A stretch of 64,000 nucleotides of DNA from contig NC_079478.1 of NCBI RefSeq assembly GCF_026230105.1, positions 25,249,653 through 25,313,652 of the forward strand. The letters run 5' to 3'. This DNA comes from Diorhabda sublineata. Lineage: Eukaryota > Arthropoda > Insecta > Coleoptera > Chrysomelidae. The notes beneath the pieces were generated by a model that was given only the letters and a program-made list of their open reading frames with translations, was not told where the DNA came from and did no database searches. The translations under genes were made by a program, and so were the position numbers. Below are positions 35,968 to 46,930 of the stretch, in pieces. Within the stretch, counting starts at the first letter, position 1. The number at the start of each line of letters is the position of its first letter.

Positions 35968-36309
35968 ACATAAAAAATCAAGAAATACAATAATATTTTA
36001 AAACCTCAAATATCTCAGAAACGGCTAAAAGCTGGAATAGGATTAGTAAATTTAATTTTTTTATTAGGCCTTGACAAGGTGAAGAAAAATACTTATTTAT
36101 TTCTTAGTGCTTGTATCAACGGGTCAAAATAAAATTTAAACCAGACCTGCATATCGAAAAATTTACAGAAAACATTTAATATCCAAATAACGGTAAGGTT
36201 TAGGTATAGGTAAGTATACATGAAGCTTTCAGACAAAAGTACACTAAAATTCTAAGTAGATTTCAAAGATGTATTACTGTGTTCTATTCTAAATAACAAA
36301 GTTACAAGT

Positions 36310-39300
36310 CTTTGAAAATATTTGATTAAAAAAGATCCTATCCGAAAACTCAAACGTAGAAATTTTCATAATTTTACTATAAGTATTTTGCCATATACAA
36401 ATAGTTTTAACTGGTCGTGGCACTATTCTCGATTTCCCAAATATTTAATCCCTTCGCTACTTATTTATACCTTATGTCAATGGCGATTACTTGAAATCCA
36501 CCGTATAATGTTCATATAAATTATCCGTCATTGAGAATAGTTCATCCGGCTTGTGATGAAGAAATGTTTTCCAAGCTGCAAACGCAAGCGTATTGTACGA
36601 TAGAACCATTATATTTTTCTTGTAGATAAAAGGCGAATTATTACAGATATATATTGCGTCTTATCATAGCGTTTACAACCCTTTTGATCAAATTTTCTGA
36701 CGCGAACTGAAAACACCAGGTAGCGCTACTATTTGTTCAATGTAGCTGAACACTCTTCATCAGATATTCTTTTAGTTTCCGCTCTTCCAATTACGATCCA
36801 TAGGCATTATATGCGAGTTATATATACGCTATACTTTTTCCACGGCAACAATAGACAATAGCGAAATGATATAACAAATAATGACAATAACTTCAAATTT
36901 AGTGTCAATCAAAATTTTCATGCACCTCATTGATCTATCAAGAACGGTTAATATGAAGGATGAAGTGTTATAGCCGTAAAAAATGTATCTTTAGGGATGA
37001 AGCACCATTTTGAGGCATCGTGTTTCGCAGGTTTACCTAATTCCTACGTAATACGTTTACACCTAATACGTCTACAGAGGATAGAGTAGATCCTTCAAAT
37101 CATTTATCTCTTAAGTTCAAAAGTACTCTTTCACAGATGTGGTAAAATGTACTTCGAAATAATTTTTTATAGAAATTACTGAATACCCAAATACTCCACG
37201 CGATAGCCTTGGGTGATTACATTACTCGAATTTAAGATGGAAAAATAGAAACAAATATTCATATTGAATATAGCTTTATTGCTTTTAAAAATATTCTCAA
37301 CAGATCAAAACACTTTTGCATACGTTTGAACTAATCGTCGAAGCATTTCTACCATTCCGATCGAGGTACCTACAAAACATGTGATTTGAACAGAACAACC
37401 ACTTCTCCAGGTGTAGAAAAACGTTAACTTCGCAATTTATATCTGATCTGCGACAATTGGGAGAAATAAATGAGTACCAAATAAAGACTGTACTGCGGAT
37501 AACTCATCAATTTCATGTTTTAATTCCAGTGTGAGAGCTCAGATTTTCGTGGTGAAAAATGATTGGTCTTTTCCGATTGGAGTCCCTTTTCAGGCAAACA
37601 AATGCTGGTGTACCATTCAGAATAGACCATTATACGTTTCTCTAATAGAACGGTGCCAACATGTACAGTTATTGCGAAAAAAAGGCGATCATTCTCTTCG
37701 AAATGCTACATGTGCGAAAAACTTTTGTTGGATTTGGTTTGTCTTGAAAGACCCATACAGTTGATTTCTGTATAGCTTCGGGTTTATATGCATAGATCCC
37801 TGATTGCTCATCTGTTATGATCTTATGGAGAGGAACTAATGACCAATGCCTCAATCTCAGGGTATGTTACATGACATTCTTGAAATATCAGTTTTAAGTA
37901 TTGTTCTATTTTTACTAGTAATGTAACATTCAATAACCTCATATTCTCATTTGTAAAACACTATTACTAAGTATCATTATCTGTCTTCCTTTAATTCTGA
38001 TTTTCAAATTTCACTTCTTTGTGCCTTTCAAATCTTGTTACAGTTATTTTTCATTACTTGTAATTAACATTTCTTAATCGTATCAATAAATTCTCTGTTT
38101 TTTCTCTCACTTCTAAAATCATCTATATTTAAGTTTAATAGCATTAATCGTAGCTTTTGCTCCTTGTCTGAGCTCTTTCGCTTGTTTATGAAATCTTCTA
38201 ACTCTCAATTCTGTTATACATTTATCATAGAAATGTGTCCGCTCAAGTTATTATTAGATCTCTTAGTTCCTTCCATAATGTTTCCTTACAGGGATTCATG
38301 TAATTCTCATTTGATTAGTTCTTTTTTCTATTGTTAAGTACTATTTTGTAAGCTTTAAAGACTTGATCATGTTATTCCTTCGTATGTCTGGCCGTAAAGT
38401 AGCAACATGAATTTGAACTTTCTCATATCTCTGACGTACCGTGATATGGTGATATTTCATCATAAGCCTGTTTTATTTGTAGAATGCTATCTAATTCTTC
38501 AGAATTACGATCCCATATGATGAACGTATCACTCTCAGAAACGCCACACCCAGTTACTGAGATTTGTCATGTTCAGCAAAAACCATAAGATTGGGAAAGT
38601 CAATATTGTATATCAATCGAAATGTTTCTTTGAGGTTTACCTTGAACGTAGTCTTTTTTGCCTCAAATAAAATACAATTCTAAATAATGAGCTGTGATAA
38701 ATAAGTTCAAGCCGAAATATTCCTCGTTATTTGATGAATAAACGGGAGAAAACAATTTTGAATTAGTTGTTGGAAATATTGAAAGATGTGAAATGTAGAT
38801 CTATTCAGTTCTTGGATGATATGTGATTGAACAATGTATTACTCACATTACTAGTTAATATTAAACCGCCGTCTCCATATATAACATATAATCCATACCA
38901 AAGTTCCTCTCATTGCGAAAGACGAATTAACGTGGTTGATGCTGAATTCCACAATGTCACTGCAGTTGATTGATTTGATTGATAGAGCATGTTTGTGCCT
39001 AGATTCTTGAGTCGATTCATCAAACAACAATTGAGGTTATGTATCAAACATCGGAAGCATATTGGTGAGGGCGGTGTAAATATTATTGTCATTTGGACGA
39101 TATTTTCTATATAGTATAATCGTAAATCTCGTAATTATAGTGAATCGTTTTTTCATTCACTCACTAATGATCTGAATTTCTCACGACATGTCGATAGATA
39201 AATTTTCTTTTAGACGACGCCATCTGACAGTTGTTCGTTCTGTATTTATGTACATACCGAAAGCTGCGTTTTGAGTGTTTCGTGTAGTGAAAGTGACAGT

Positions 39301-40036
39301 TACTTACTGCAAAACACTTTCGGGACGCTCTGGAGTAGACAACTTTAACTTCCTTAAATGTGAATCTAGCCACTTCAATGTTGACAGTCTCACTTCGATA
39401 ATTTTACATAACTTTCTTCCAACACAAATACGAATCAATCAACAAATTCTAGCGAAGACACAAACACATCTACAAATTGTATCGAAATCACAAACACATC
39501 TACAGAGATTCCATCAACATCTGGTAGATATATACATATACATATACATATACAATAAAATAATTAATAAATTAATATTGATATTGCAAATATCATTGAG
39601 TACATTATATTGTTCAATGAATAAAATGTTTATGATTCTCTTTTATTTATTTTCTATCCTTTCCAGTGTAATTGAAAAAGTTTTGGATCTTATGCGTCGA
39701 CTAAAAAATGTTGTTGTTGGACTCGTCTGTTACTCGCCTCGTTTCTCTCGTCTCGTAATTTTCAGACTCGTCCAACAAAGTAGCACTTTCAGTCCTTGGC
39801 ATACAAATAACTATTGTTAGCGATAGAGCTCCAACGATTAAGTGCTGTTATTTTCATGTGTATAAAGGTCAGGAGGTGCCTAGTTCGAAATCAGTACCTA
39901 AGTTTATAACACCAGAACTGGAATATTTTACCACGTTCTAAAACTATAACATTATCCATTTTGTCACTGCATTTCTGTAGGTCTCTAGTACGTGACATTC
40001 TCTGACAGAGAATGTTTCGACGTATACTTATTCTTA
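36310..40036. other. Intergenic DNA, no gene recognised
   Basis: About 3.7 kb with no supported gene. Open frames at 37531-37764 and 39275-39820 were checked and lack motifs. A short TACATA tandem run lies at about 39530-39553. Two imperfect copies of CACAAACACATCTACA occur at about 39461-39505. Confidence 0.4.
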
Positions 40037-40038
40037 TA

Positions 40039-40413
40039 CAGTGCTTTTCAGATAAAAGTATCCACCTTTAATAACTTTTGTAATCCAAAAACACGTCAAT
40101 TTATGTTGGAAGGGGCAAGCATTATGGCTTATTTAAACTTACTGGAAAAGCCACCCCCTCACCCCTAGCAGCATCCCCTTTATTTTTTTAAATTACTTTT
40201 CATATTTTTTATGTAAAATTTGGATACTCCTCTTTGAGCTGATTTCAAAAATGTATAATACTTGTAGGTTAAAGTGGTTAGTTTATGAGATAAACAATTT
40301 TTCTTTTAAGAGCACAAATTTCACTTATTATTTACTTTCACCTTATTTGCCTGTACTAAAATGGGTTGTACAACAGTTCAAACTCTTTAATCTTTTTAAC
40401 TGTGCTATTTATT
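40039..40413 (+). repeat. Left TIR of copy 2 (375 bp)
   Basis: Corresponds to the 394-bp TIR of copy 1 minus 19 bp (the ACTGGTATTTAG block is absent after TTTTGTAAT). It lies beyond the transposase 3' end. Confidence 0.9.
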
Positions 40414-40419
40414 ATGAAG

Positions 40420-41486
40420 TTACAATAAGTGTTCAAAATGAGTACCATTCACTTCCATACAATGGTATAATCTATTTTGAAATGCCTCTCTGACATTGCT
40501 TAATACGGCTGGATTTAATTGTCGACATTCATTTTCTATCCTTTCTCGTAAATCATCCAGAGATTCTGGTTGGGTAGCATAAACTTTTGTTTTTAAATAC
40601 CCCCATAAAAAGAAGTCTAGGGGTGTTAAATCCGGTGACCTAGGTGGCCACTCCATCATCTGCCCCCTTCTATCTATCCAACGAGCGGGGAATGTTTCGT
40701 TTAAAAATTGTCGGACAGGCATAGCATAGTGTGGGGGAGCTCCGTCTTGTTGAAATACCAGTAAATCTTCGGAAAGGTTATCATCATTTTCTATTATTGT
40801 TGTAATACGTGGGTCAACCCCTTCTCTGAGTAACTCAAGATATGATTCACCATTTAAATTTCCGTTGATGAAGAAAGGTCCGACAATGTGGTCACCTAGG
40901 ATACCACACCAAACGTTTAACTTTTGGGGATGTTGTGTATGGAATTCACGCATAATATGTGGATCACTTTCAGCCCAATATCTACAATTATGCCTACTTA
41001 CTAAGCCATTTAATGACCATGAGCATTCATCAGAAAAGCAAATATTGTTTAACAATTGTGGATTGTTATTTATAATTTGCGTCATTGATTCGCAAAACTC
41101 TAGACGACGATCAAAATCATCTTCATTCAACTCGTGCACCAACTTAACTTTGTATGGGTGGTACTTGAATTTATGTAGAACTCGGAGTACTGTAGAAGAT
41201 GAAACACCGATCGCTCTACTTATTGTTGACAACGATTGGGGTTGTTGAGCCTCTAAGCTGACTTGCCCTAAAATTGCCACTTGGATTGCTTCGTTATTTA
41301 CGAGTCCCTCTCGCTTATGCACTTTATTGCAAACAGACCCTGTTGTGGTAAATTTCTCTATCAGTTGAATTACATACTTATGAGTTGCATGTCTTCCGTC
41401 ATATAATTTGTTAAATATTCTAGCAGCAGCTCTTGCACAATTATTATTTTGGTAATTTCAATTCTTTCTTGCAAAGAGTAAACCAT
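40420..41486 (-). pseudogene. DDD transposase of copy 2, 13-bp deletion near the N-terminus
   Basis: From ATG at 41486 (MVYSLQERIEI) a 13-bp deletion at about 41453 relative to copy 1 shifts the frame after about 11 residues. From 41322 the frame is open for 300 residues to TAA at 40420, including ICFSDECSW (first Asp, with Trp where copy 1 has a stop), FQQDGAPPHY (second) and SPDLTPLDFFLWG (third). All three acidic residues are present. Without the N-terminal DNA-binding part it is unlikely to transpose itself. Differences from copy 1 include Leu for Phe in TV(F/L)RVL and Asp for Gly in WI(G/D)RRG. Confidence 0.9.
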
Positions 41487-41608
41487 TTCAGAGAAACAAA
41501 ATAAATAATGTATCAAATTACACTATCAATAGTGACTACAAATTCTAGTTGACAATGTCAAACTTTAATAAAAAGTAGAGTTTTTTGTTGTTTGGATTTT
41601 TTAAGTAG

Positions 41609-42002
41609 AATAAATAGCACAGTTAAAAAGATTAAAGAGTTTGAACTGTTGTACAACCCATTTTAGTACAGGCAAATAAGGTGAAAGTAAATAATTAGTA
41701 AAATTTGTGCTCTTAAAAGAAAAATTGTTTATCTCATAAACTAACCACTTTAACCTACAAGTATTATACATTTTTGAAATCAGCTCAAAGAGGAGTATCC
41801 AAATTTTACATAAAAAATATGAAAAGTAATTTAAAAAAATAAAGGGGATGCTGCTAGGGGTGAGGGGGTGGCTTTTCCAGTAAGTTTAAATAAGCCATAA
41901 TGCTTGCCCCTTCCAACATAAATTGACGTGTTTTTGGATATTTTCTAAATACCAGTATTACAAAAGTTATTAAAGGTGGATACTTTTATCTGAAAAGCAC
42001 TG
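41609..42002 (-). repeat. Right TIR of copy 2 (394 bp)
   Basis: Full-length terminal repeat matching 21870-22263 and, inverted, 40039-40413. Confidence 0.9.
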
Positions 42003-42004
42003 TA

Positions 42005-42903
42005 TATTCCTCTATTCCACTGACAAATAGAATTCAGATTATAGTTTGTAAACTGTAAATTTATAAATTATAATTTGTTAACCACATGTAGCAATAAAAA
42101 CTTCTCACGCCAAATGGAATACTACTTTTACGAAGAGAAACTCAATATTTATATTGTTTATGAGGAAATGAGTTGAAAGCAGTAATATATGAAACAATAC
42201 GAATTTTTTATAACACTCAAAAACAATCAAGCTGTTATGAGAGAGAGAATTCTAGAACTAATTATATTATTCACTACTGAGAAGATTCCGAAATATTGAC
42301 AATCCAGAACTCACCCAAGATTCAAAATGTATGTCCACAGATGACATTATTGAGGGTTGTTTTGAAAGGCTTACCTGTAAAGAGAAAAAAAATGTTATTA
42401 ATTTATTGTGAGCATAATCTAATCATAGTTTTCCAATGTGTTCAGCGTTGAGGTATAAACCAAGTTCCGAAAATCTGATATAGACAGGTTATGTTTGCGG
42501 AAGAAGACTTTATGAAGAAACTATACACCTATAATAATTGGAATGTAGTAGTAGTAGTAGACTGTAATATTAGGCTTGAAAAGACTTGAACGTGGATTTA
42601 TTTAGTAGGGACTGTACCTCTTGATACACACTTTTCTCCATTCTTAAGAAATTTTACGGAAACCTTTCATTTTTTGAATTAGCGCTGGTAGTCTTCCCTT
42701 GTCTGGTCCTCCAGAACGTGAGCTTCTTTTTCTTTTATAGCTCAACGGAATCGAATCTCATTTCACTTTCACTAAAGATCTAAATTAGAAAAAAAAAATA
42801 TCCAGTGAATAAATCTGATAATATAAAACTGCGATTATAATCCTGGCTAGGAACCACTTGATGTAATACAGTGGTTTTTAAATCACATGAATACTGAAAT
42901 GTT

Positions 42904-42942
<39 letters not shown>

Positions 42943-43264
42943 GCTTTGTTTTGAAAAAAGTGTTACAATTTATAGACAAAAGCTTGTAAAAACTAAAAAC
43001 AAACAAAAAAATAACTGAATAAAGGTACCAATAAATTAAAATTTCGATATACAGAAAAAACCAGAATGAGTAACAAAATTATAGGTAATAGTAATGGGTG
43101 ATAGTTTATAGCAAAAATTAAACCAGTATGCAGCAGGCTTGGAATTGGATATTATTATTAGAATAGAAGTCGTTTACAGAGTAAAAGGCACTAAGGCACT
43201 AAGGCCAGTAAATATGCCCCTCAAATTATTGCGGAATGCAGGAAAAGAAAATAACGATTTGATT
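42005..43264. other. Intergenic DNA with a (GA)n microsatellite
   Basis: No gene recognised. An AG dinucleotide run occupies 42905-42939. Confidence 0.45.
42905..42939. repeat. (AG)n microsatellite
   Basis: Uninterrupted AG dinucleotides, directly readable. Confidence 0.97.
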
Positions 43265-43760
43265 TCATTTGGCAATTAATTGGGCATTGTGAAATATTGA
43301 GCCCTCAACTAATTCTGAACGTGGGGTAGGTACGTATGTTAGAGGTAGGTTAGAATGGCACCATGATTTAAGACTGATTAGGTTACTAGATATAGTCTTA
43401 TGAAGTGTCGTGGGATTAGGGTTGCTCCAAAAGAAACTAGTATCGTCTGCAAAAAAACATATTTTACCACTGATGTCTAGATAGGCGATGTCGTTTATAA
43501 CAGAAGAGATAAAATAGGGCCTAGTACTGAGCCTTGGGGCACCCCACATTCTAGGGGATTGCAAGAACACATTGTTGTATCAATCATTACAAGCTGACTT
43601 CTGTGGATAAGGTATGACTTAAACCATGTGAGAGGTGTTCTGAACTACAATTTGTTGAATAAAATATGCACTAACACAATCGAAAGCCTTAGAAACATCA
43701 CGGAAAATTGTTGCAGTGGAATGATGGCTGTTTATGCTAAGGTAAACATTATTTAGGAGG
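43265..43760 (-). pseudogene. Non-LTR reverse transcriptase fragment
   Basis: Minus-strand pieces in RT order: IFRDVSKAFDCV (motif A), a block with FKSYLIHRSQ, GVPQGSVLGPIL (motif B) and, in the next frame, INDIAYLDISGKICFFADDT (motif C, FADD) then SLKSWCHSN. These are fingers-palm motifs of a non-LTR retrotransposon. Frameshifts separate the motifs and both ends are missing. It is not the same element as the LINE at 20-27 kb (FADDT against YADDL). The downstream end runs out at about 43265 without RNase H. Confidence 0.8.
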
Positions 43761-43764
43761 GGAA

Positions 43765-44365
43765 ATATAGCATCATTTGTGCATTTCTTACTTAAAATTC
43801 CAAATTGAGGGGTAGTTATATTTAGATTTAGGCAGAAATGATAAAAGCCTCTTTTTTACCAATCACATGGTTACTCTAATGTTGCTGCAATATCAAGAGG
43901 TTCTTCATACGTAATACATGGCTATTGCTGGAAATTACTGCATTCGCTAATCTCGTTACTTATTATCCCTACCTTGTATTTATTTTTCTGATTCCAGGGA
44001 TTTTCTAATAAATAACCGTTTCTTCAAAAGAAATGTTTTTTTTTCTATATTTTCCTACCTCTTCCAAATTTAGCATAAAACAAGTGGCCCTTAAGTTGAA
44101 TATAAGACTCAGTTGACTGATTGATGTTGACTTTGAATTTTTGTTTGTGAAATTTATTCAAGTGTCACAAGTCACAAAAAGATCAGACCTATTAAAATTT
44201 TTTATAGTTCACTCTACTTGAAGAATGAATTTAAGTTTTATTTATATATTAATTATAATAATTTTCAAGACTAAAAAGAGGATTGATACATTAATAGTAT
44301 TTGCAGTCGATAACAACTACGTACAGCTTACAGTTGAAGTAGTTATTAATAATGAAAATGTAAAC
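43765..44365. other. Intergenic DNA
   Basis: No further RT motifs were recognised here. It separates the RT fragment from the Penelope-like remnant. Confidence 0.35.
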
Positions 44366-44369
44366 ACTA

Positions 44370-44555
44370 CCTGACGTTTCGACAACCAAGTTATCATCTT
44401 CAGAGACTGAAGGTGATCTGAAATCTAATGTCATGACTTACCTGTTTTATACTATATTTTCCTAAAAATAGACCTTCTCCTTCCGCGAAAATTCCAGGGA
44501 GAATCTTCACATCCATTTCTTGACTACTAAAATATAGAGTAGGCTGTAGTACCTT
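44370..44555 (-). repeat. Inverted copy of the Penelope-like 3' end
   Basis: Read on the minus strand it repeats, with substitutions, the blocks TGAATGTGAAGATT, GAAAATTAATT/GAAAATTCCAGG-like sequence, GTAAGTCAT and CTCTGAAGATGATAACTTGG of 44865-45050. Confidence 0.7.
44376..44403 (-). ncRNA. Hammerhead-like motif, inverted copy
   Basis: Minus-strand CTGAAGA, then GATAAC-TTG-GTTGTC hairpin, then GAAAC. Same layout as the motif at 45013-45040 with one G-U pair in the stem. Confidence 0.4.
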
Positions 44556-44590
44556 TTATCCTAAGGATAATATACCAAATTTGGAAAAGA

Positions 44591-44897
44591 GTGGTATATA
44601 TGAAATTGTATCCGGCGATTGTGACGGAAAGTATATTGCAGAGACTAGGAGATCCGTTATTCTCCGGCTTAAAGAGCACATTTGAAAAATGACGGACCGG
44701 AAAATCAGGTATTGCCGATCACGCTGCCAGTTACAATCATGACATTAATAATGTAAAATTGTTGAGGAATGTATCCAATAATAAATAGTTGAATGCATTT
44801 GAAAGTACTGAAATTTCTGAATGTAAGAACAATTTAAAGAGGGACAAAGGGTCTATTCCTTATAGCTCACTCTATAGTTTAGTAATCAAGGAATGAA
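44591..44897 (+). pseudogene. GIY-YIG endonuclease domain fragment (Penelope-like)
   Basis: The nuclease domain nicks target DNA for Penelope-like retrotransposition. It reads SGIYEIVSGDCDGKYIAETR then RSVILRLKEHI, where family members have GIY...YIG.T.RS...R..EH (here YIA). After a stop and frameshift it continues SGIADHAASYNHDINNVKLL, an in-frame stop, LNAFESTEISECKNNL and DKGSIPYSSLYSLVIKE before the final TGA. The Glu in AFEST is the expected catalytic acidic residue. The domain is nearly full length but broken by one frameshift and at least two stops. Confidence 0.8.
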
Positions 44898-45012
44898 TGT
44901 GAAGATTTGCGCCAAGGAATTAATTTTCGTGGGAGAAGATTTATTGGTGGAAAAATTTAGTATAGAACAGGTAGGTAATTCAAGTCATTAGATTTTAGTT
45001 TACCCTCAGTCT

Positions 45013-45040
45013 CTGAAGACGATAACTTGGTTATCGAAAC
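45013..45040 (+). ncRNA. Hammerhead-ribozyme-like motif in Penelope-like terminus
   Basis: CTGAAGA (45013-45019), a hairpin GATAAC-TTG-GTTATC (45021-45035) and GAAAC (45036-45040) match the conserved boxes and stem II of a hammerhead core (CUGANGA ... GAAA). The base closing the stem (C at 45020) cannot pair with the C preceding GAAA if the GAAA box is kept, so the fit is imperfect. Such motifs are known in Penelope-like elements. Confidence 0.45.
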
Positions 45041-45054
45041 ACGTGTCAGACATT

Positions 45055-46925
45055 GAAATCAAAAGTGTCAATGTAGAGTTGGTATAAACAGTGTATTCAG
45101 TTTCTTTTCAGTTTCTCTCCTACTCAAACAAATTAGGGAGAGGTGAGAAATAGATGGATCAATGTTGTGTAGTGCTGTTGCTCCTAAAGGCGCAAGTATT
45201 CTGGATGAGGTTTTTAGAGGGTATCTTGATATCATTATCAAGCTGATCTGAGATAATTATAAAGGGATGTTAAAGGCTCTTTCAACGTGGGTATTCGCTG
45301 ATAATGTTGGAATTGAGAACTACTTTAACTGCTGATTGTCAGAATTTTTATAACCAATATAAAATATATATTATCCTCTTATTGTCCTTCTCAAACCAAA
45401 CTTTTGGAAAGATCAAATATTATTTCTCCATATTCTGAACAGCTTTCAAGATAGTGTTTTTCATTTGTAATTTTCTGTTAATAGAAAGAAGCCATTTATT
45501 TCATCATTAGTGTATCTGTTACATAAATTACTGCACATTCGTGGAAGTCCATTTCATTGTTTTTGTTCATCGTTCTCAAGCCCGTACCTACTGGAATTTA
45601 ATGTTTCGAAGTTAATTGCCATAAAAGTTTATTTCAATAACCTATTTGCCTGTGTATACATAAAAGCACCAGAGCGTACTATAATCAAGAAATAAAGCTC
45701 GCAATTAACAAAATAGTTTTCGGTTGCCCCTCTGAAATCAGATGTTAAGTACATAGAAAATTGGGATCAAATTGTAACCTCAAGTCCAGAGAGAAGGCCG
45801 TTTGAAAAGCATTAAATCATATAATTTGTGGGATATACAAATTTCTCGATAACTCATAACATGAAATATCATATAATTATCTAGAATATCTATCCAGGTC
45901 AATATATACTCTATCGACTATAGTTATTCCATTTCTGAAACTTTTTGATTTTTTCACACCTCAAATTTTCTATTTCTTCAATTTTTAGTGCTCTATGTTC
46001 AAGAAATAACCTACCTGATATTTTTAAAATAAAGATAGAAGCTATATACTAGAAGCGAACTCTACACACGAAAACTGCATACTCTGTATATATCAACATC
46101 AATAATTTTGTGAAAATATTCCCCTCCATATTATAAAATACCCAGGAGGAAATATTTCCAATTCTTCTTCCTTATATTTGAGACGCTATCGTTGAAAAGT
46201 TGTAACCAAGAACACTGAATATAATACAGGCTTCTGTATGAAACAATATTTGATACTTACAGAATTTTTCATTGCTCCAATTACTTGATATATTAATTTT
46301 AAAAATGAAAATTTTTCATTTGGATGCTAGTCATTAAAGGACATCACATGTACATATCAAATACCTACATATTTTGTCCTAGACATAACGACTTGAAAAC
46401 CTATGAAAGCTTATGGTAGAAATTTCAGAAAACTTTTTACTCCACGATACTAAGTTACCAGAACAAGATTATGAGGAAAATGTAGGTTGACGCATTACAG
46501 AAAAAGCTTTACTACAAGATTTCTTGAAATAGTATGTAAATTTTAAAGAGATAAAATTGGTCAGGTGCATGCAAAATGAAGTGGAAAAACTATAGTTTAT
46601 GTCAGAAAGATATAGAGTAATAAAATCTCATTAGGTATGCAAAGGGACCACAGAGTGACCCAACGAATATTCAAGCCACTTTCATTGTTTGGCATTGATT
46701 TCATTGTAGAATTTTTTTATCAAGTGCAGGTAGTACCACCAGGGTTGGGGTCAATATATGGTTTTAGCCTATCGTTATGCATTCACAAACACTGAAAATA
46801 GTGTGCCAAAGGCGTGTCGGTAGGATACTTGTAAAAAGGAAAAAAATTATTTTAACAGAATAAAAATTAGGCATTATATACATAGTATTAGGTACACTTA
46901 TTTTTTATTGAACATTATACAAAAA
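45055..46925. other. Intergenic DNA
   Basis: No gene or shared repeat recognised. The open frame 45510-45695 has no family motif. Confidence 0.4.
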
Positions 46926-46930
46926 ATACA

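Larger units (their letters stand above)
34572..36306 (-). mobile_element. Decayed transposon with inverted duplication of its 5' half
   Basis: The ends TGTAACTTTGTTATTT (34572) and its inverse (to 36306) bound the element. The right arm (minus-strand sense) carries the 5' end and transposase start. The left arm carries the same 5' end in plus orientation, including TACTTTTGTCTGAAA, CGTTGAT.CAAGCACTAA and the transposase coding start, but with about 235 bp missing. The two arms form a long imperfect palindrome around the transposase 3' part at about 35040-35560. No clear TA target duplication was seen. Confidence 0.7.
40039..42002 (-). mobile_element. Tc1/mariner-superfamily transposon with long TIRs, copy 2
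   Basis: Same termini as copy 1 (CAGTGCTTTTCAG ... CTGAAAAGCACTG), flanked by TATA on each side. The inverted repeats are 40039-40413 (375 bp, because of a 19-bp deletion near 40084) and 41609-42002 (394 bp). The transposase is on the minus strand, opposite to copy 1. Over the shared transposase region I see about seven amino-acid differences in 300 residues, so the copies diverged recently. Confidence 0.92.
44370..45050 (+). mobile_element. Penelope-like element remnant (GIY-YIG end with inverted terminal copies)
   Basis: A GIY-YIG endonuclease fragment (44591-44897) runs straight into a 3' end containing CTCTGAAGACGATAACTTGG. That 3' end (44865-45050) is present again in inverse orientation at 44370-44555. 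Penelope-like retroelements characteristically carry a C-terminal GIY-YIG nuclease, terminal repeats often in inverted arrangement, and this AACTTGGTTATCGAAAC-type terminus with a hammerhead motif. The reverse transcriptase is absent, so the copy is 5'-truncated. Confidence 0.75.

Noticed and set aside
39275..39820. 181-residue plus-strand frame
   Set aside because: Contains a TACATA-repeat-derived IYIYIYIY stretch, lacks domains and any splice support.
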